From: Echiichthys vipera
Taxonomy: Eukaryota; Chordata; Actinopteri; Perciformes; Trachinidae
DNA: 64,000 bases
Assembly (NCBI GenBank): GCA_963691815.1
Contig: OY829662.1
Coordinates: 13,988,241 to 14,052,240, forward strand
Direction: 5' to 3'
Part shown: positions 38,586 to 56,165 of the stretch, in pieces
Layout: each line of letters opens with the position of its first letter
Position numbering within the stretch: the first letter of the stretch is position 1
Notes under the pieces: generated by a model
What the model was told of the DNA's origin: nothing
Seen by the model: only the letters and a program-made list of their open reading frames with translations
Databases searched by the model: none
Position numbers and translations under genes: made by a program

Positions 38586-41500
38586 ATCATTAAGAAGTTG
38601 CATTGATTGTAAGCAAGAAATTGGTTTCACCAGTGAGTGTATGACCTTTTGACTTATAAACATTATTATTATGATCTTAGCGATGCATCTGCAGCCTAGT
38701 TTGCAAGAATTTTCCAAGGATTTGCATTTTGACCCAAAATGTGTGACATCTGGAGGCCCGCTCGACTGTATTAGCTGTGCTCCTCTAATTTGGAACGGTG
38801 GCCCAAATTCCAGGCTGCTAGATGTCAGAGCTCACACCATCATTTACTATAATTCACCAAACTGACTCATTCCAGCTCTGTGAAAGCCCACATAGACCCA
38901 GTGCTATATCAGTTGGCTCCGCTGGAAGTCATTTTCAGTGACAGCAATGGAAAGAACACCTCATTTGCTTCACCCAGTCATTTCAGTAAACTGTGGAAAA
39001 TAAGTGCATTCTGCACTACGGACTGTCTTGAGGAATGATTTCAATGTGTAGTATTAGCAGGAGTATATACCGTATTATTCATATTTCTAAAAGGCTCCTT
39101 ATTAATGCAAATTTGCTCCTTTTTCCCTGATGTTCAATATAAATGATGAATTAAAGTTGATCTGCCTCCAAAACCCTGTAGAGTCACAGATTGCGTAACA
39201 CAACAGGATGCAGCCAGCATTGAGTGATTGATCACCCACCACCTACTCTCAGCATAAAAATGCATATACCACTGTTTAGCAATTGATAAGGTCAATATGG
39301 TTGAACCAGAGGTGAACGAGTGTTTGCATTATGACACATCTGTCAGCAAATTTAGTTAGTTTCCATCCATAGCTGCATTCTGCCAGCTTAGACGTTGTCG
39401 AGGGATCTATTGATCAGACACGTCCGCAGGGAGGCAGTGAGCTGATTTGATTTGGTTCTACATAGGAAGTGGGTGCTGCCTCAGGCCTTTTTCCACATTA
39501 GCCAATGAAACTGCAACAAAGCTCCGGTTTGGAGTAAAAATAGGGGACTGTCACTTTTCAGTTTAGACAAAACATTTCAATGAATTCTCATCAAGTCAAG
39601 TTTGTCATTGCCTCAATTATAAAAGCTGATTTTGTTTTTCTACAGGGAAGTTTGTTACATGAAACACTTGGATCGTTTACTTCCAACTTCCTTTCAAAAA
39701 TATCTTCTGAAACTCAGCAATGACACAGCTAAACTGCTGGAACCTCTGAGATGACGTTTAACTGAACGAGCTGTTCAGTCAGTGCCGTGTGCACTGTTTG
39801 AAAGAAATTGACAGCCAACGCTGGCCAGAGAGCTCCCATCGATGATGCTGAGGTCTCTCTGGCAAATTCCCCTGAACAACAGGCTGATCAGCTTGACCTT
39901 CAGATCAGATGGATGAATAGAAACATAAACAATTCGATAGAAGAGCAAAGAAACGCATTATTTTGTTTTGTGCTAAAAAAATAATCACAGTTTTTAGCAT
40001 TTTAGACGGAAAAATATAGGCAAGTAGACATATTCCATGCTCCAGACCTCAGCATGAACCGATAAAACATAAAGATATGAGCAGTGGAAATGTAGCATTT
40101 GTCCTCTTGTTACCCCTTGTAAAAGCTCAGAAACACCCCTGGCTTATTTCAGTGACTGTCACTTAGGGACAGTGTATACACATAATGTTAGAGAGTGTTA
40201 AAATTACAGCCATATTTATTGCTCAGGAGGAAGTGTGTGTAGTCTGGACAAAGTCTTTCCTGAACATATTTAGGAAGGGTATTATATCAGAAAAGTTATC
40301 TGATTTAAATCTCATGTGGGGCACATACACAGTCTGCTGCATAATAAATAGCTGAAATTGTATTTGTTTGGCCTTATAGCATGTCTTGTGTATGCCGCTG
40401 AGGTCAGAAAACAATCTGTGTCATGTAAAGGAGTGCATATCTCTGTTTATGGAGGTTCTCAGCCATCTAGGTCAAGAGGTATCTGGTATGTCAAAGGCAG
40501 CTTGACTGAAAAGAGGTAATCTACCTTCAGTACGTGACTAAAATGCAGCATACGCAGGTTTATCCTTTCATCACAGACTTTGTTTCCAGCCATCTGACAG
40601 ATGTGACATCTCTGTTACGCTCAGCCTCTCCTTTTTTTGATACTTCTGATAAAGCGTGATAAACTTGACTTATTGCCTCAACAAGTCTGAAAGTGGGACA
40701 GAACCTGTGGACAGCAAACTTTTCTCAGAGGGCGAAAGCCAATGCAAGCCTTAGGGATGTTCTTGACTTTGGTTATGACAAGCATATAAGTCATGCAACA
40801 TGTTTTCTCTTCATGGTGAGGTTGTAATTAATGACCTGATGAAGCCTGTAATCTGATACAGGTCACTTAGACTGGAATACCACATATCTATAAATGGAAG
40901 GAGTCTCTGTCTGTCTTTCGATTTTCTCAACAACCGCTCATCCGATCGGCTTCACACCATCTACGGGACATATTTATTAATAGTGCGTTACACACTCATG
41001 TATTGAGAGGAGATCCCTCACCACAGAACGGCATGCTGTACAACTCACTCTCTGTCGCTTAGTACATTCAAGGACAGATAAAGAAAGATAGACCAGGAAG
41101 ACTGGAGATGTTACGTTGTAGCAAACTCTAATATTTCAAGCATCAGTGATGTAACTTTCAGAATGAACTTTTTTGAAATAGCCTGGTCCCAAATAGCTAG
41201 CTGTAAGCAAATGATGTGTATACTCTAGCATTGCCAGAAGACACAGCTAAGTCATGGCAGGTGTATTGCTCAGGACCCAAGGAAGTGCAATGTCAAGTGT
41301 AAAGTCGTTTGAATGAGCAGCTAGCTGTGCTTGAAGCAACACCATAGGCCAAGCAATCAGCCCATTCTGAACAGGCACATTTTTAACAGGCACTGAAGCT
41401 TATAATGCAGTTATACGTCATCTTTATTGGTTTTCAGCATTGCCATCTGAGGTTTTTCCCCTCAACTGGCATGATTTTAAAAAGGAAATCATCATAACAC

Positions 41501-43224
41501 ATCTTCCTAGAGTGCAATGGGATTAAAATAGGTAATTATATAATTCTGATGACATGGCAATTGCATAAGGCCTCTGGTGGCTCTGACGGTGCAGATGAGA
41601 CCTGCTTTCCCATGCAGCCACTCAGTCAGTCAATGATGGTCAGATGAGGACTCGTGGTACAAAACGCTGATGCTCACCTTTTTAGTCAGTATTTTATGAA
41701 CTAATAAATTCACCACTGTCCAAGTGATGAAGCCTAATTTGGCTGTCTGATGTATTAGAATGCACTCAAGGGCTTTTTTTTGGATGCATCGAGTTTTACA
41801 GTACAACTCTGAACAGGAGTGAAGTATCAGATCACAGATTAATGTGTTTCACAAAACAGCTGACGCACTTCTGAACCCCCTGCTGTTGAAGGGGAGTACT
41901 GGCTTGTGATAATGAAGCCCCTGTAGTGATCAGCACCCCGGGGTGTTATTTGTCATATGGGGTTCACTAGTCTTCTTCTGTTACTTATATTTGTACTTTC
42001 ATATTTAACCATGAAACCTTTAAGAGATAAAAGAAACATGAATATTCTATCCCCAAAACTGCCTCCTTACCTCTCTCTTTCTTTGTTTTCCATGCTAACG
42101 ATTAATCATATAATCTCAGCAGAACTATAATAACCTTACACTTGCAAACAAACACACTCTCTCTCGGACACACACACCTGCTGACATTCATTTTGGCTCT
42201 GTTTTTGACAGCTGAGTGTCTCATGACCCTCTGGGGAGGAATAGGAGAATCCAGCAGGTACAATATGTTGGACAAGATTCAGGCTTGTTTCCATTCCCTG
42301 TGCCTGCTGAAACACAATATGTATATTCATTCACAGGGGTGTGTCTGGTCACACAAGCAGCAACGAAGAGGCATTTGACACGTAGCAGCTCGAAAACAAC
42401 CGCTTGTGTGTGTGTTTGTCCATGTGTGCACAGTTATTGCTTAACTTTACTGTTCAAGCAAATATATCTATATATGTGTCCGGGATTGTGTTTTCTAGAC
42501 TTTGTTTCTTGTGTAGGATACATTTACTGTCATGCAATCACACCACTGTATCTCCGTCAGTAACGGCTCATCTGTTCATGCTGCTGACCTTTATCCTTCT
42601 GGCTCAGGCTCCTCTGACCTTGACAAATACAACCAGAGCCAGGAAACAAAAGTGATACCTACATTATGCTCATTGTTGGCTCTTGACCAGTGGTACCTTG
42701 TACTGAGAGCAATTGGCTCTGTGTGGTGTTGCACTGTTGCGTATCATGGAGGCACATCAGTGAGTGTGCCACAACAGTGAACAAAGCCTTTGACTTCCAT
42801 TTATGATCCTGCCTCCATAATAAAAAAAAGTCATGGGTCCAATGGGGATCCACTAAAACCTAGCAGTAACACAGTGCAACTTTTGGGTGCCTTTTTTCTG
42901 CTTAAATAATTTCCCTTTCACTCTTCCATTTCTTTCTCAGATTTGTTATTTTGTTCTTGTTCTATCTGTGGGTATCCTGTCGGGGTCTTTGCCAAGTCTT
43001 CCCTCAAATTAACGAAACTCATTGAGCCTGAAAAGTAACAATAGAATTAGAATATGAAAAACTCTTTCCAAAACCTTGGCGATTTCAAGAATGGAGAATT
43101 TAAAGGACAGGAGATACTTGAGAGGGGCTTGTTTATGTGGACAGCTGAGAAGAGATGGATACCTTTGAACTGTGTCCAGCCCTTCAGTGATAAAGGTTAC
43201 CACCAAACTGGTATTGCCAGCCAG

Positions 43225-43395
43225 CCACTATAGGCCCTTTCACACATGCACTGCAAATCTGAAATGATTTAGACATTGCCCGACAGTGAGATGGAAATTC
43301 TCGTTTCAGTTGGATGGGACATCAGGCAGACTTTACCCTAGTACATTATCTGACATGTCCAATTGAGCCCATGTGTGAGAATTTATAGGAAGCAT
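43225..43395. repeat. Possible short MITE-like repeat
   Basis: 'GGCCCTTTCACACATG' at the left and 'CATGTGTGAGAAT' at the right are partly complementary, resembling terminal repeats of a small fish MITE. Weak call. Confidence 0.3.
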
Positions 43396-44619
43396 GTTGA
43401 TGACGCTTCTATCGTGTGACTTGCGCCAAACCAGAAGAAAACAAACACTGAGGATGAAGAAGAAGTGTGATTTACACAAAGACGCTCACAAACGGCTAAT
43501 GGGAGAGACAGCGACATTCAGGAACTTCTGTTGGTATGGGCAACTGCCAAAATCGTCACATAAACTCAAGGAATGGCAAGAGACTTGTTTTGAGACTTGC
43601 AAGAGTTGTTTATAACCAAATTATGAACCGTCAATGTGATGGCAGTGTAATCTGCCTCATGTCCTGCCTCCTGCACGTTCTACCCAGGTGCCACCAATCG
43701 CCTAAACCACACAGAGTACTTCCAGTAAGCGAGAATGCGTCCTGTTGTGTGCTACATGCTAGAAAGGGCAACTTAGGACAATGTCTACACATGATTCATC
43801 GGATATTGTTTGGAGTTTATATGAGAAAATAGATTATATTAATGCACAGAGGACCACCAACTCTAAGTCCAAGGTAGTGCAATGCTTAATCATTTCTGTT
43901 GATGTCTACCCAATAATATAATCAAATAATACCCTCTTTATAAGTTAAGTAAAAGTACACATTCAGGCAAGGTCAACTTGAGTATGCATGCTCTTCATAT
44001 TCATATAGTTACACACATTGCCACCTGGGAGTTTAGACGGTCAGGTGATAATTTCCTACCCATGTATTACCATTTAGCCCCAGGGGAATCACTTTGGCCG
44101 CAAGCCTGTTTATGTAACCTGCTCTGCTGCTGTGTACCCAAAGAGTGAAACTGCTCACTCAATGTTGGAATCCTGTTTTTCTGAATGGAGCTGACATCTT
44201 TCCACCTAATGTGTGGCACATCAGCCCCCTCAGGATGAAGCAGCTTCCGCACCTAAAAGACCCAAGAACGTCTCACAGCCAGGGTTACTATAACGATATC
44301 TGGGCAACCGGCGATGTCAACTGCAGTGTGGATCCCTCTGGAGGAGAGACAGGGAGAATCAAACTCTTGTTGTTTGTTAGTGTCCAAAGATAGATGAGGA
44401 TTATAACAGTATGACATGATTATTTTTAGGGCTCATATAGACAAGCAAGTGGGAAATGAACACAATGCATGTACAATGTATGTGTGATACAACCTTTAAC
44501 CTTGTATCAGAGTTGTTTGGGAGCTGTTTTTATCTACAGCTCAAAAGGTTATCTTGATACGGCAGAAAGCCTGCATTGGAAACTGAGGGTGTAGAACAAG
44601 TTGCCTTATGGAAGGTTGA

Positions 44620-44830
44620 ATCCAGTGTTTTTGGAACTTGGCCCATACAGGGGCATGAATCGAGATATCTCAGCCTCTGCTGCTTCGATTTTAACCATTC
44701 GTATTTTTAGCCCTACTAGCAGCATGGCTCTAGGGATGACCATGCCAGACTTTGGGTCATGGGTCGACTGATATATCTCAACAACTGCTGTATGAATTGC
44801 AATGACATTTTGTACAGACATTCATCCTGA
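44620..44830. repeat. Fish interspersed repeat copy
   Basis: It shares 'TATATCTCAACAACTG' and 'ATTTTGTACAGACATTCATC' wording with the repeat in ush1g intron 2 (about 4.50-4.75 kb). Confidence 0.5.
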
Positions 44831-44976
44831 CTTCTCCTTTGTTTTTAAAAGTACCTGCACTTTACCAATCAGTTTCCAATGAGGCCTGTGGTTCTGTGTA
44901 ACAAACCATCTGATGAATCAGGTTAGTGTGTGTGGAATATTTATTTTAAAAAGCTTCACAGAGCTGCTATATATAA

Positions 44977-44977
<1 letters not shown>

Positions 44978-45040
<63 letters not shown>
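44978..45040. repeat. (AT)n microsatellite
   Basis: About 60 bp of alternating AT, 230 bp left of the second long CA array. Confidence 0.95.
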
Positions 45041-45046
<6 letters not shown>

Positions 45047-45266
45047 TATTATTTTGCTTGATTTCCCATAATTTTATTTCTAATTTATCATTACATTACC
45101 CATGGGGGGGTTTACCATACTGTATATTGTTACCACAGAGAAAATGCTTGGTTGTGTGATGCAGCTTCTACGTCAGGTAGAAATAATGTCAAAGATACAG
45201 ATCCCTGTCTAGAGCCAGGATTGCTGTAACTGTTAATCATGGGAGAGAGGAAGTTGGAGTTACAGC

Positions 45267-48200
<2,934 letters not shown>

Positions 48201-48264
<64 letters not shown>
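48201..48264. repeat. (TA)n microsatellite
   Basis: About 62 bp of alternating TA. Confidence 0.95.
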
Positions 48265-48265
<1 letters not shown>

Positions 48266-49594
48266 ATGACAGCATCAGTGTTTAGATTGTTTTTCTTTAA
48301 GCCTCACTTTCACTAAGCAATTGTGTCTGCCACCAGATACGATCTCACGGGAAAGTGAAAGCTCAGTTTAAGGCACAAAGGACACTTGTCAATCATTGCA
48401 CAACCAAAATAAGAAGAGGAACGTGCTTTTGTTTTCCCTGGTAGCTATATATCGGTAGCCATCCCCAGGTAGTGGAAATGGCGAACGATGAAACAACCGG
48501 GCGTAAGAAAGTAAGAGAGAGAGTATATATAAAGTATATCACCCCATATGATCATAAATATCATATCCCTAACAACATACTACATATCATAAAATCATAC
48601 AATATAAAAACCACAGCACATCTTTCATGTTTTTTGACAAGTATTAGTCTGAGTGGTGTGAGCAGTCTATCTGCTCGTTTGCCTGGCTGCCAACCCCAAC
48701 AAAACTGGTAGGCTTAGATCAATAGATTCTCATCAGTAATGTTGGAGGTCATCAATGGAAACACGTTATGTAATCAGGAAAATGGGAGACGTGAGGGATC
48801 TTTAGATTTGGCCATCAACCATGGGCCAAAACATAGGTGTGAATCAAATTTGAGTGAGAGCGAGCAAACTGACTTTAGTAAATATTCTGAGTAAATATTC
48901 TTTAAAGACGATATTTGACCAGAGTTGGATGGGCTCTGCCTTCAACTGTGGGTGCCTTGCCTTGCCACTGCAGCTGTTCTACTTGCTGACATCGGACAAA
49001 TGCACTTCTTCTCTGGCAATGATATTACATTTCACCTTCTTTGGCTTTCCCCCGTTTTAAAATAGTCCAGCGTTTAAGAATCATGCAGTAAACAACACAC
49101 ATTCCCCTTGATCAGCCTGCAGTATCATCTGAATGCAATCCGTCATAGCAGCAACCTCGCTATTACTGATATATTTATGGTCTCTGTGAATGATTCATAT
49201 GGTGTCTTGAGTGTGTTTATTTCCTATGAGGGGTCATCACTTGATCATTTGACTAAACATAACTTAAGTCAGGAGGGTTTTGAATGCTAGGCAGTTCAGC
49301 CCGCTGCTACCCTCACACTGTTTTGGATTTTGGGAGTCAGTTAGGTTACTGCAGCCATAAACTAGTATAATCATTAGAGATGAAAAATGATCATAGAAAG
49401 TGTTTTGCATCTATGTCAGGGAAGAGTATACAGAACATCTATCACATTTGCGAGTTTGACTTTGTCCTGCCGACTTCAGAACGTCTTTCATAAGGTGTAG
49501 CAGATTTTAGAGATAGAGTGAAGATATTTGTATCACTAAACAAGAAGATCTAATGAAGCCATTGGTACCAATCATTTCATGCTAGCTTGTCGGG
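48265..49594. other. Gene desert, no feature seen
   Basis: 1.3 kb with only short, domain-free open frames. Confidence 0.5.
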
Positions 49595-49965
49595 AAAGGG
49601 CCTCAATAACTCTCCAAAGTTAGCTTGAATTTTGGCGAGGGAAATCGGTTTTGTCCTTTTTTAAAGGGGTTTCTTGACCTCTGACCTCAAGATATCTGAA
49701 TGAAAACAGGTTATTGTGGGTACCCATGAATCTCCCCTTAACATACATGCACATTTTATGATAATCCCGTGCAGCTTGGGGATAAAAACATGCATTTTTT
49801 CTCCAGCAGTACAAATTTCTTTATTTTCAGCTATTCTAAAATGAATTTGGATATTTCTGCATACTGGGGTCCCTAATTGGGTCTGACTGGAAAGATGAGA
49901 TACTATGATTTTAGCCCCCATAGGAGCCAGTTCATTGTAGTGAGACCGTTTTTGAAAACTTGAGC
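49595..49965. repeat. Percomorph interspersed repeat
   Basis: 'TTGACCTCTGACCTCAAGAT', then 'GGGTACCCATGAATCTCCCC' and 'TTTATGATAATCCCGTGCAG' in this order are characteristic of a high-copy repeat in spiny-rayed fishes. The 102-aa antisense frame within it is not a gene. Assignment is from memory. Confidence 0.65.
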
Positions 49966-51769
49966 TCACTCTATAAAATGAGCTGCTGTGACCATCACAG
50001 CCTCGTGAAACTTTACAACCTACACATCATGGATTGTTCTATTGTGTTCCTTAAAGTCTGGGTGTCTTAATGTGGGATTTATTATCATTTTTATCAATTC
50101 TCAAGTAGTACAATGGTTACATTTAGCACCAAATCGGTGTAACAAAAGGTATTGGATTTGATATATTTAAAGCTTGATGTACTAACCCATATACACTTTT
50201 ACAAAGTATTCATTTATTTTTTTATTTCTGATTTATGACTGGAAAACCTTGACACACAGTGCTGAGCTGCATTTCAAATTAATCTTCTGGTTCCCAACTT
50301 TAGCCATTAGCCATGAAAGGTGTTGAATATGCTGACATCTGCTTTATATGAGGAGCGCTGATCACAAATATTTGCTTTAATATGGCAATGTCTGCTTATT
50401 AACACACACTTCTGCCACTGGATGCTTTTCCACTGGTGCTTCAGGAGTTTAAATTATAAGATGGTTTTAATCCAGGCTCAACTATCGAATCTGTTCAGGT
50501 ATCACCTTCAAGAGGGATGGACTAGCCGGCTACGGATGGATTGTTTCGGCAAAAACCAGTGAAGTTAAGCTGCTGTATTGGATTATAAGGGTGTAATACT
50601 AGACTGCTGTATTTTCAGCGAGTTCAGACATACTTTTAACTCTTTACAGAAGGCAGTTGGACTTTGGGGACATCAATTTGAAGCATGGTTCTCTCAAGCT
50701 ATAAGGTTAAGGAGTCTCTCTCAAGCAGGTGCTACTCATGATACAAGATGCCCCTTGCAGCTTCCAACCAAAGCCTAATGCACCTATGCGGTGCCCTGAC
50801 ATATGAGAGCTGTATCATAACTGTAATACACATTGCCACCTGGGTTAAAAGAAACAGCTTTAAAAAATACAGCACTAGAAATTCCCAAGCTTCTATTTAT
50901 TCCCAAATATATAACCAAAATGTAATTATGTAATTGCCTCTTTGTGAACATGTCCTTCTGAGACATTTTCTTTTCTGCAACAGATTTATTCATGGCCTAG
51001 CATCTGCTTTGTCACCAAAACCTTTTGAATCCAGAGAGCACAGCACTGCCCTGAAGGATTTTGATAGAAGGAAGGAAGGAAGTTTATGTCCAACATCGCA
51101 GAAGTACACTTTAAGTTACACTAGTATTAGCATTATTACAGCATTGTATAAAACTTGCTTTTATTTAAACTTGTTTCACCTAAATTACTGAGGGGACTGA
51201 TAAACATCTATGTACACCTTTATCTTTTTAATGTAATTTAATTTGATATCAATTCATATCATATCATTTTCAGCGACCATCTAAAAGCTAGAGAATCTCA
51301 AATAATCAAAAATGAACCATATAGCGAGATGATGGCACTATCATAATTTCTATACTTCTCGCAATAGAAACATAAAACATTTTTTCCTCTAGATTCCCTG
51401 ACAACAGTTTTGCCAATTACATGGTAAAGACTTTCTCACTATGGAATTTTCAAACACAAACATCCATGATGCTTTCTCCAATTTAAAAAACAACCCAAAC
51501 TTTTGGTATTCATTTTCAAGCCACTTTTGAGCAGTCTTGTCTCCTAGAAATTGCGTTCCTATAAAACAAAACTAATACTCAATTTACGTTTTAAAGGAGA
51601 CGTTTTTTGTCCCGGATGACATTTGTCTTTGACATATCACAGAGATGATAGCGAGAGGAGAACATCGGGAATGGATGGATCAAATAAACACATTTCTTTC
51701 TCCAAGGAGGCTGCTGTCTATGTGGAATCAAAAGTCAACGTTGCATTGTTTATGTAACATACTCATACA
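49966..51769. other. Gene desert, no feature seen
   Basis: 1.8 kb of A/T-rich sequence with no supported exon. Confidence 0.5.
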
Positions 51770-51960
51770 GTCTATGGTACTTAACTTACGTACCTGGCCT
51801 TAAATCACGTAACAAACATGTATTTTTCCACAAACAATCATATTTTTCGGAACCTAACCATGAGTTTTGTTGCCTTAACCTAACCATGTAGTTTTGTTTC
51901 AAGTCACCAAGTTAACCACGTGTTTAGAATATCAACCGTTTCACAATGCGTGGTGGTCGT
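51770..51960. repeat. Old interspersed repeat, opposite copy
   Basis: 'AACCTAACCATGAGTTTTGT' and 'CCTTAACCTAACCATG' resemble, in reverse orientation, the repeat at 360-560. Confidence 0.45.
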
Positions 51961-54900
51961 TGAAAAATATGTTTCCCTCAAAATGTCATTGAGAAATAAG
52001 CTTTGTTGTATGGCCGTGCAGTACAACAAAGTAGAGCACATTTTATCACATGAAATATTTCATCCATACCACATTTGCAGAAATGACAGGTAGGCTGCTA
52101 AAGGACAATATGCTCTGAAAAGGGTTCTGACATAACATTTTCTCTATGAGCATGTTGCGTGTAGAGATCAGACTCCCTCTACTTTTGACTGTAATAAGAC
52201 TATTCAAGGCTACTCAACCTATCATGTCTTTCCGAGTCTATGTCAAAAACCCAGTATGCCTCCCTCCCTCCCTCCACCCCTCACAGACCTAGACTCATAA
52301 TGCGATAGGAGCTCATCAATAGTAGAGCATGTTGCATAAGGTTGTGCAGTGTTAGCCCAGGGCCCAAGAAGATCTGGTTCCATAAAGGCTCTTTTACCCT
52401 TCTCAGAAAAAGGGACCCCATTCTGTCTTTCTACCACAGGCCACCCTGTGCCTTTTCTCTAGAAGAGAAACTTAGACGTCATCTGCTGCTTGTAGGTCTG
52501 CCATCTAAGGGCACGTTGAGGGCCATGCGTTCCTTGGCAAGGAACAATGAGACAGAGGGGCAGGGGATACAGAATTATGGAGGGCTGATGAGGGATGATA
52601 TCCTGAGTTCACCCACAACATGTCCATTTAAAAATCCCAATGCATAATTATTATAAGTGGCACATCGCATTCATCAGCGGGGTGATTGTATGGAACATTG
52701 TGTGGCACTCTCGTGAGTTGGGAGGTGGTGAGCAAATGCTGCCACTGGATTTCCATCTCCAGGACGTAAGCAGGTCAGGAGATCGTGAGATCTGGCAAAG
52801 AATTAAGGAAATAAGTCCAAAACGGAGTGCGCATACTTACCATGTCTTGTCTGGCACTCCTCTGTCAATCTGTAGGTCCCTTGGGGCAACAGCAAACAGA
52901 GTTCCCAAACTTCGCTGAGCAAAAAATAGGCACATTTAATAATTTGAACTCTTTTGTTAGATCAGACCTGCTTGAGAAAAAACACTAAAGGCTGAGCATA
53001 AAGGAAGAAACAGAGCCCTGGCTTGCATCACTGGCTACTTAAATCATGTGAGTTGATTAAAACTCAAAAGAGTGTGATAACTAACATCATCTCTCTGTCT
53101 CTGTGTCTTGAAACAGATTAGAATCTGCTGTCCTGCTTGCTTGTATTGTGCTGGGATTGCATGCTTGCTTTCATTGGCTGGTAAAAAAATGGAATACTAT
53201 GGAATACTATAACATCAGTTGATTCAATAACATAAAAAATGCAAAAATGCAAAAAAAAAGAAAAGGTTATAGCAAGTCTAATAATACAGCCTACCGTAAA
53301 TTTTATTTTCAGGAACAGGAGGCTAAAAAAGTTCTCATTGTTCTGTAGTACATGTTCTGCAATATGTATTTTTGTTCCACTGGATTTGAAAAGACATAAA
53401 ATGTTTAGATATAAGGATGCACACTTTTTAAAAAACTATTTAGATGATATATAATTAATGATTCCCGACCAGAAGTGAGTCCTTAAAAGAAAAATTGCAT
53501 GCGCACCAAAGCTGCAGACTTTTTGGCCATTTATTTACTGTAGCTTGACTTTTATCACAGAAAAATGATGGAGAATATAATTATATAGCTAAAATGACCG
53601 AAATATTGTATTCTTAGCAGTGCTGGAGGAGGTATTCAGTTCATTTTACTTCAATCCTGGGTTGAAAATGTCACTAAAGTAATTAAACATTAAGCAAAAT
53701 CAACTTAAATTATCAAAAGTAAAAGTTCTCTTAATGTAAAAAAATTGCCACTATGAATTTTATATTATTTATTATGAGATAACTTATTAAGAATATGTAT
53801 TCATATGTATGTATCATTTTACTGTTGTAGTAATTTGAACTATTTGGTATTGTGCTAGGTAGCCAAATCATGTTTTGTAAGCTCATCATGTGTTTACTGT
53901 GTGTTCAAAGTAAACGCTCAGATAATTGTGTGCAGTAAAAAGGGTTTCCCTCTGAATTGTGTGGAGTGGAAGTATAAAGTGGCATAAAATGGAATTAGTC
54001 AAGTAAAATAAAAGCCTCTTCAGTTTAAGTACCTCTTATGTGTACTTAAGTACAGCACTTGAATAAACGTACTACATTTCACAATGTTTCTAATGTATTG
54101 CATTTAGAACATTCATTCGGTATTATGCACAAAACAAGCCATAATTACCCAACCATTCACTTTCACTGCTACCCTGCTGAGTTCCTCAAACGCCCGCTTG
54201 CAGTTCAGAGAGACTGAACTTCTGCATCACAGTCCACACTGAATTGCGCCAAGACAGTAATTCAACTGGATGTTGCCTATTTTTCCATTTGCACACAGAT
54301 CTTTTGAGCGGCATTATGCAAGTCCTCATCAAAGGCCTTCTTTCCCAAAAAGAGTCTTTAGTTTGACTGGCAAACCACTCTTAGACACAACACTGGACCC
54401 ACTGCCTGCAGTCTACAGGGCATTGAGTTTTCTCATCCTGGCATGAAGTCATCGGTCTTTGACAGACACATTCAAAGCAGTGTAGTCTGCTCAAATTGAG
54501 CTTTTGTTAACTTTTGTTGTTAACGTTCAAAGCAAAAGAAGCACTCAGAAAGAGCCATCAAAATTAGATTATTCTATTCATCACACATCCTGAAGTATCA
54601 CGACTTGCCAAGAAGTGTTTGTTCACTTCTGTATACTTATACTTACATGTACTTATATAATGATGTTTACACGAATGGAAACTGCAATATTGCTGACAAC
54701 AGGCATACTGTGAAATAAATAGCTCATTAATTGTGATAATTATATTTGAAAGCCTAGTTCAGGCGTATAACTGCAAAGGGTAATGGTTATTTGTCCACCC
54801 AACGAGAGGGGTTAAGTTACGGTGCGCATGTGCTGAGTCCAGGTGTACCGTTTCCATCTCAATTGCTTCAATCACACTTTCATTACATGATACCTTCTTT

Positions 54901-55614
54901 ACAGTATCACATGTGGGAGGATGAAAAATCAGCTGCAGATAGAAACCTAAAGACTTGGTTTCCTTTTATCAGCTGGATCAGTCAGCTCCAGTGTCTCTCG
55001 TCTCGATTCAAGTGTGCGGTTGCAGGAATGAGAGTCTTAAGCGGAACTGTTAGTGACATGGAAAGAGGAATTAAGTGGGTCGACTGTACTGCCATACAAA
55101 GTGCCAAAGTGCAGTATCTGCAAAATAATTTAAACACAAAAAAATGCTTTAAAGTGTGTTTACTGTCCCAACAAATGAATAGTTGTTGCATCAAGGATGC
55201 ATTATGGATAATTTGTTTGCCATGGTGTAATTTATATCCAAATCAGGCCTAACCTTCATACGGTCAGGCCCAAAATTGTGAAGAAATCATGTTATTACTA
55301 ATTTCATAGTTACTGCACTTGGGTTTTGTAGGGCAGGATATAAAGAAAGACACATGTAGAAAAGAGACCCATTAAAAAGACAAGGGGGGTTTAAAAAATC
55401 CTGATCAAATTTGAGAAGACATTTAAGAAATGCTTAAAACAATCACATTTGGTGTGTGTTGGTAGGGATTTGAACTTGATAAGATTTCTTAAAACAACGA
55501 GACTGCAAAAAAAATAACTTCCTAGAACAGCTGGGCACTGTATAGTTTTTAGCAAACTCAAACAACAGTGCATGTACGATGTATTTGGACTATTTTGGGC
55601 TGCAAATTAAGCAA
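51961..55614. other. Gene desert, distal part
   Basis: 3.7 kb. It contains a small (CCTC)n run at about 52259-52280 and otherwise nothing supported. The 153-codon frame at 54791-55252 is the longest but has no domain, no homologue that I recognise and no splice context. Confidence 0.5.
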
Positions 55615-55667
55615 GAATTCACATCTGAAAACATACAGAATTCACATCTGAAAACATACACATCTGC
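55615..55667. repeat. Short tandem duplication, unit of about 24 bp
   Basis: The unit 'GAATTCACATCTGAAAACAT' plus 'ACA' occurs twice in tandem. Confidence 0.85.
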
Positions 55668-55770
55668 ATTTAGCATTAAAACAACGCACAGTGCTTTGTT
55701 GGTGGGGGAATGTTGCTTCAAGTATACCTGTGAGTGTGAGAAGAGGAAATACAATCCAAGACATTCACTT

Positions 55771-56165
55771 TAAAGGTCCTAAATTGTGCTCATTTCCAGG
55801 TTCATACTTTTAGATTTCTACTAGAACATGTTTACGTGATTTATGTTCAAAAAAACATTCATACTGTCTCTCTGAATATACCTGTATTCACTCCCTGTCT
55901 GAAAAGCTCAGTTTTAGCCCACCGCCCGAAAAAGTCGTCTGCTCTCATTAGTCAATGTTTTCGTGTATTCCATGTGCTCTTGGCATCTCTGCTGCATCAT
56001 TGCAGCCGGGGAATGACTGTAATGGCACTTTCTACATATATAGTATAGTTGTGACATCACAACCGTACATTAATCCTGACTGCTCATTCAAAGGCTTCTG
56101 AAAGCAGGCTGTGTGCATTTCTCTTTGGATTAAGCATTTTGGTCTTTATGATAGGGCTTCATGAT
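55771..56165. repeat. Fish interspersed repeat
   Basis: 'TTTCTACTAGAACATGTTTA', 'CTGTCTCTCTGAATATACCT' and 'GTATTCACTCCCTGTCTGAA' in order match a widespread teleost repeat starting AAAGGTCC. Assignment is from memory. Confidence 0.6.

Larger units (their letters stand above)
38590..44974. other. Gene desert, proximal part
   Basis: 6.4 kb without a supported exon. Much of 38.65-41.9 kb is complex, single-copy-looking sequence rather than simple repeat, the type of DNA in which distal enhancers of kcnj2 may lie. This is inference; I see no motif proving it. Open frames are short and lack domains. Confidence 0.5.

Noticed and set aside
54791..55252. 153-aa frame, the longest in the desert
   Set aside because: No domain, no Kozak or splice support, and composition like the flanking non-coding DNA.
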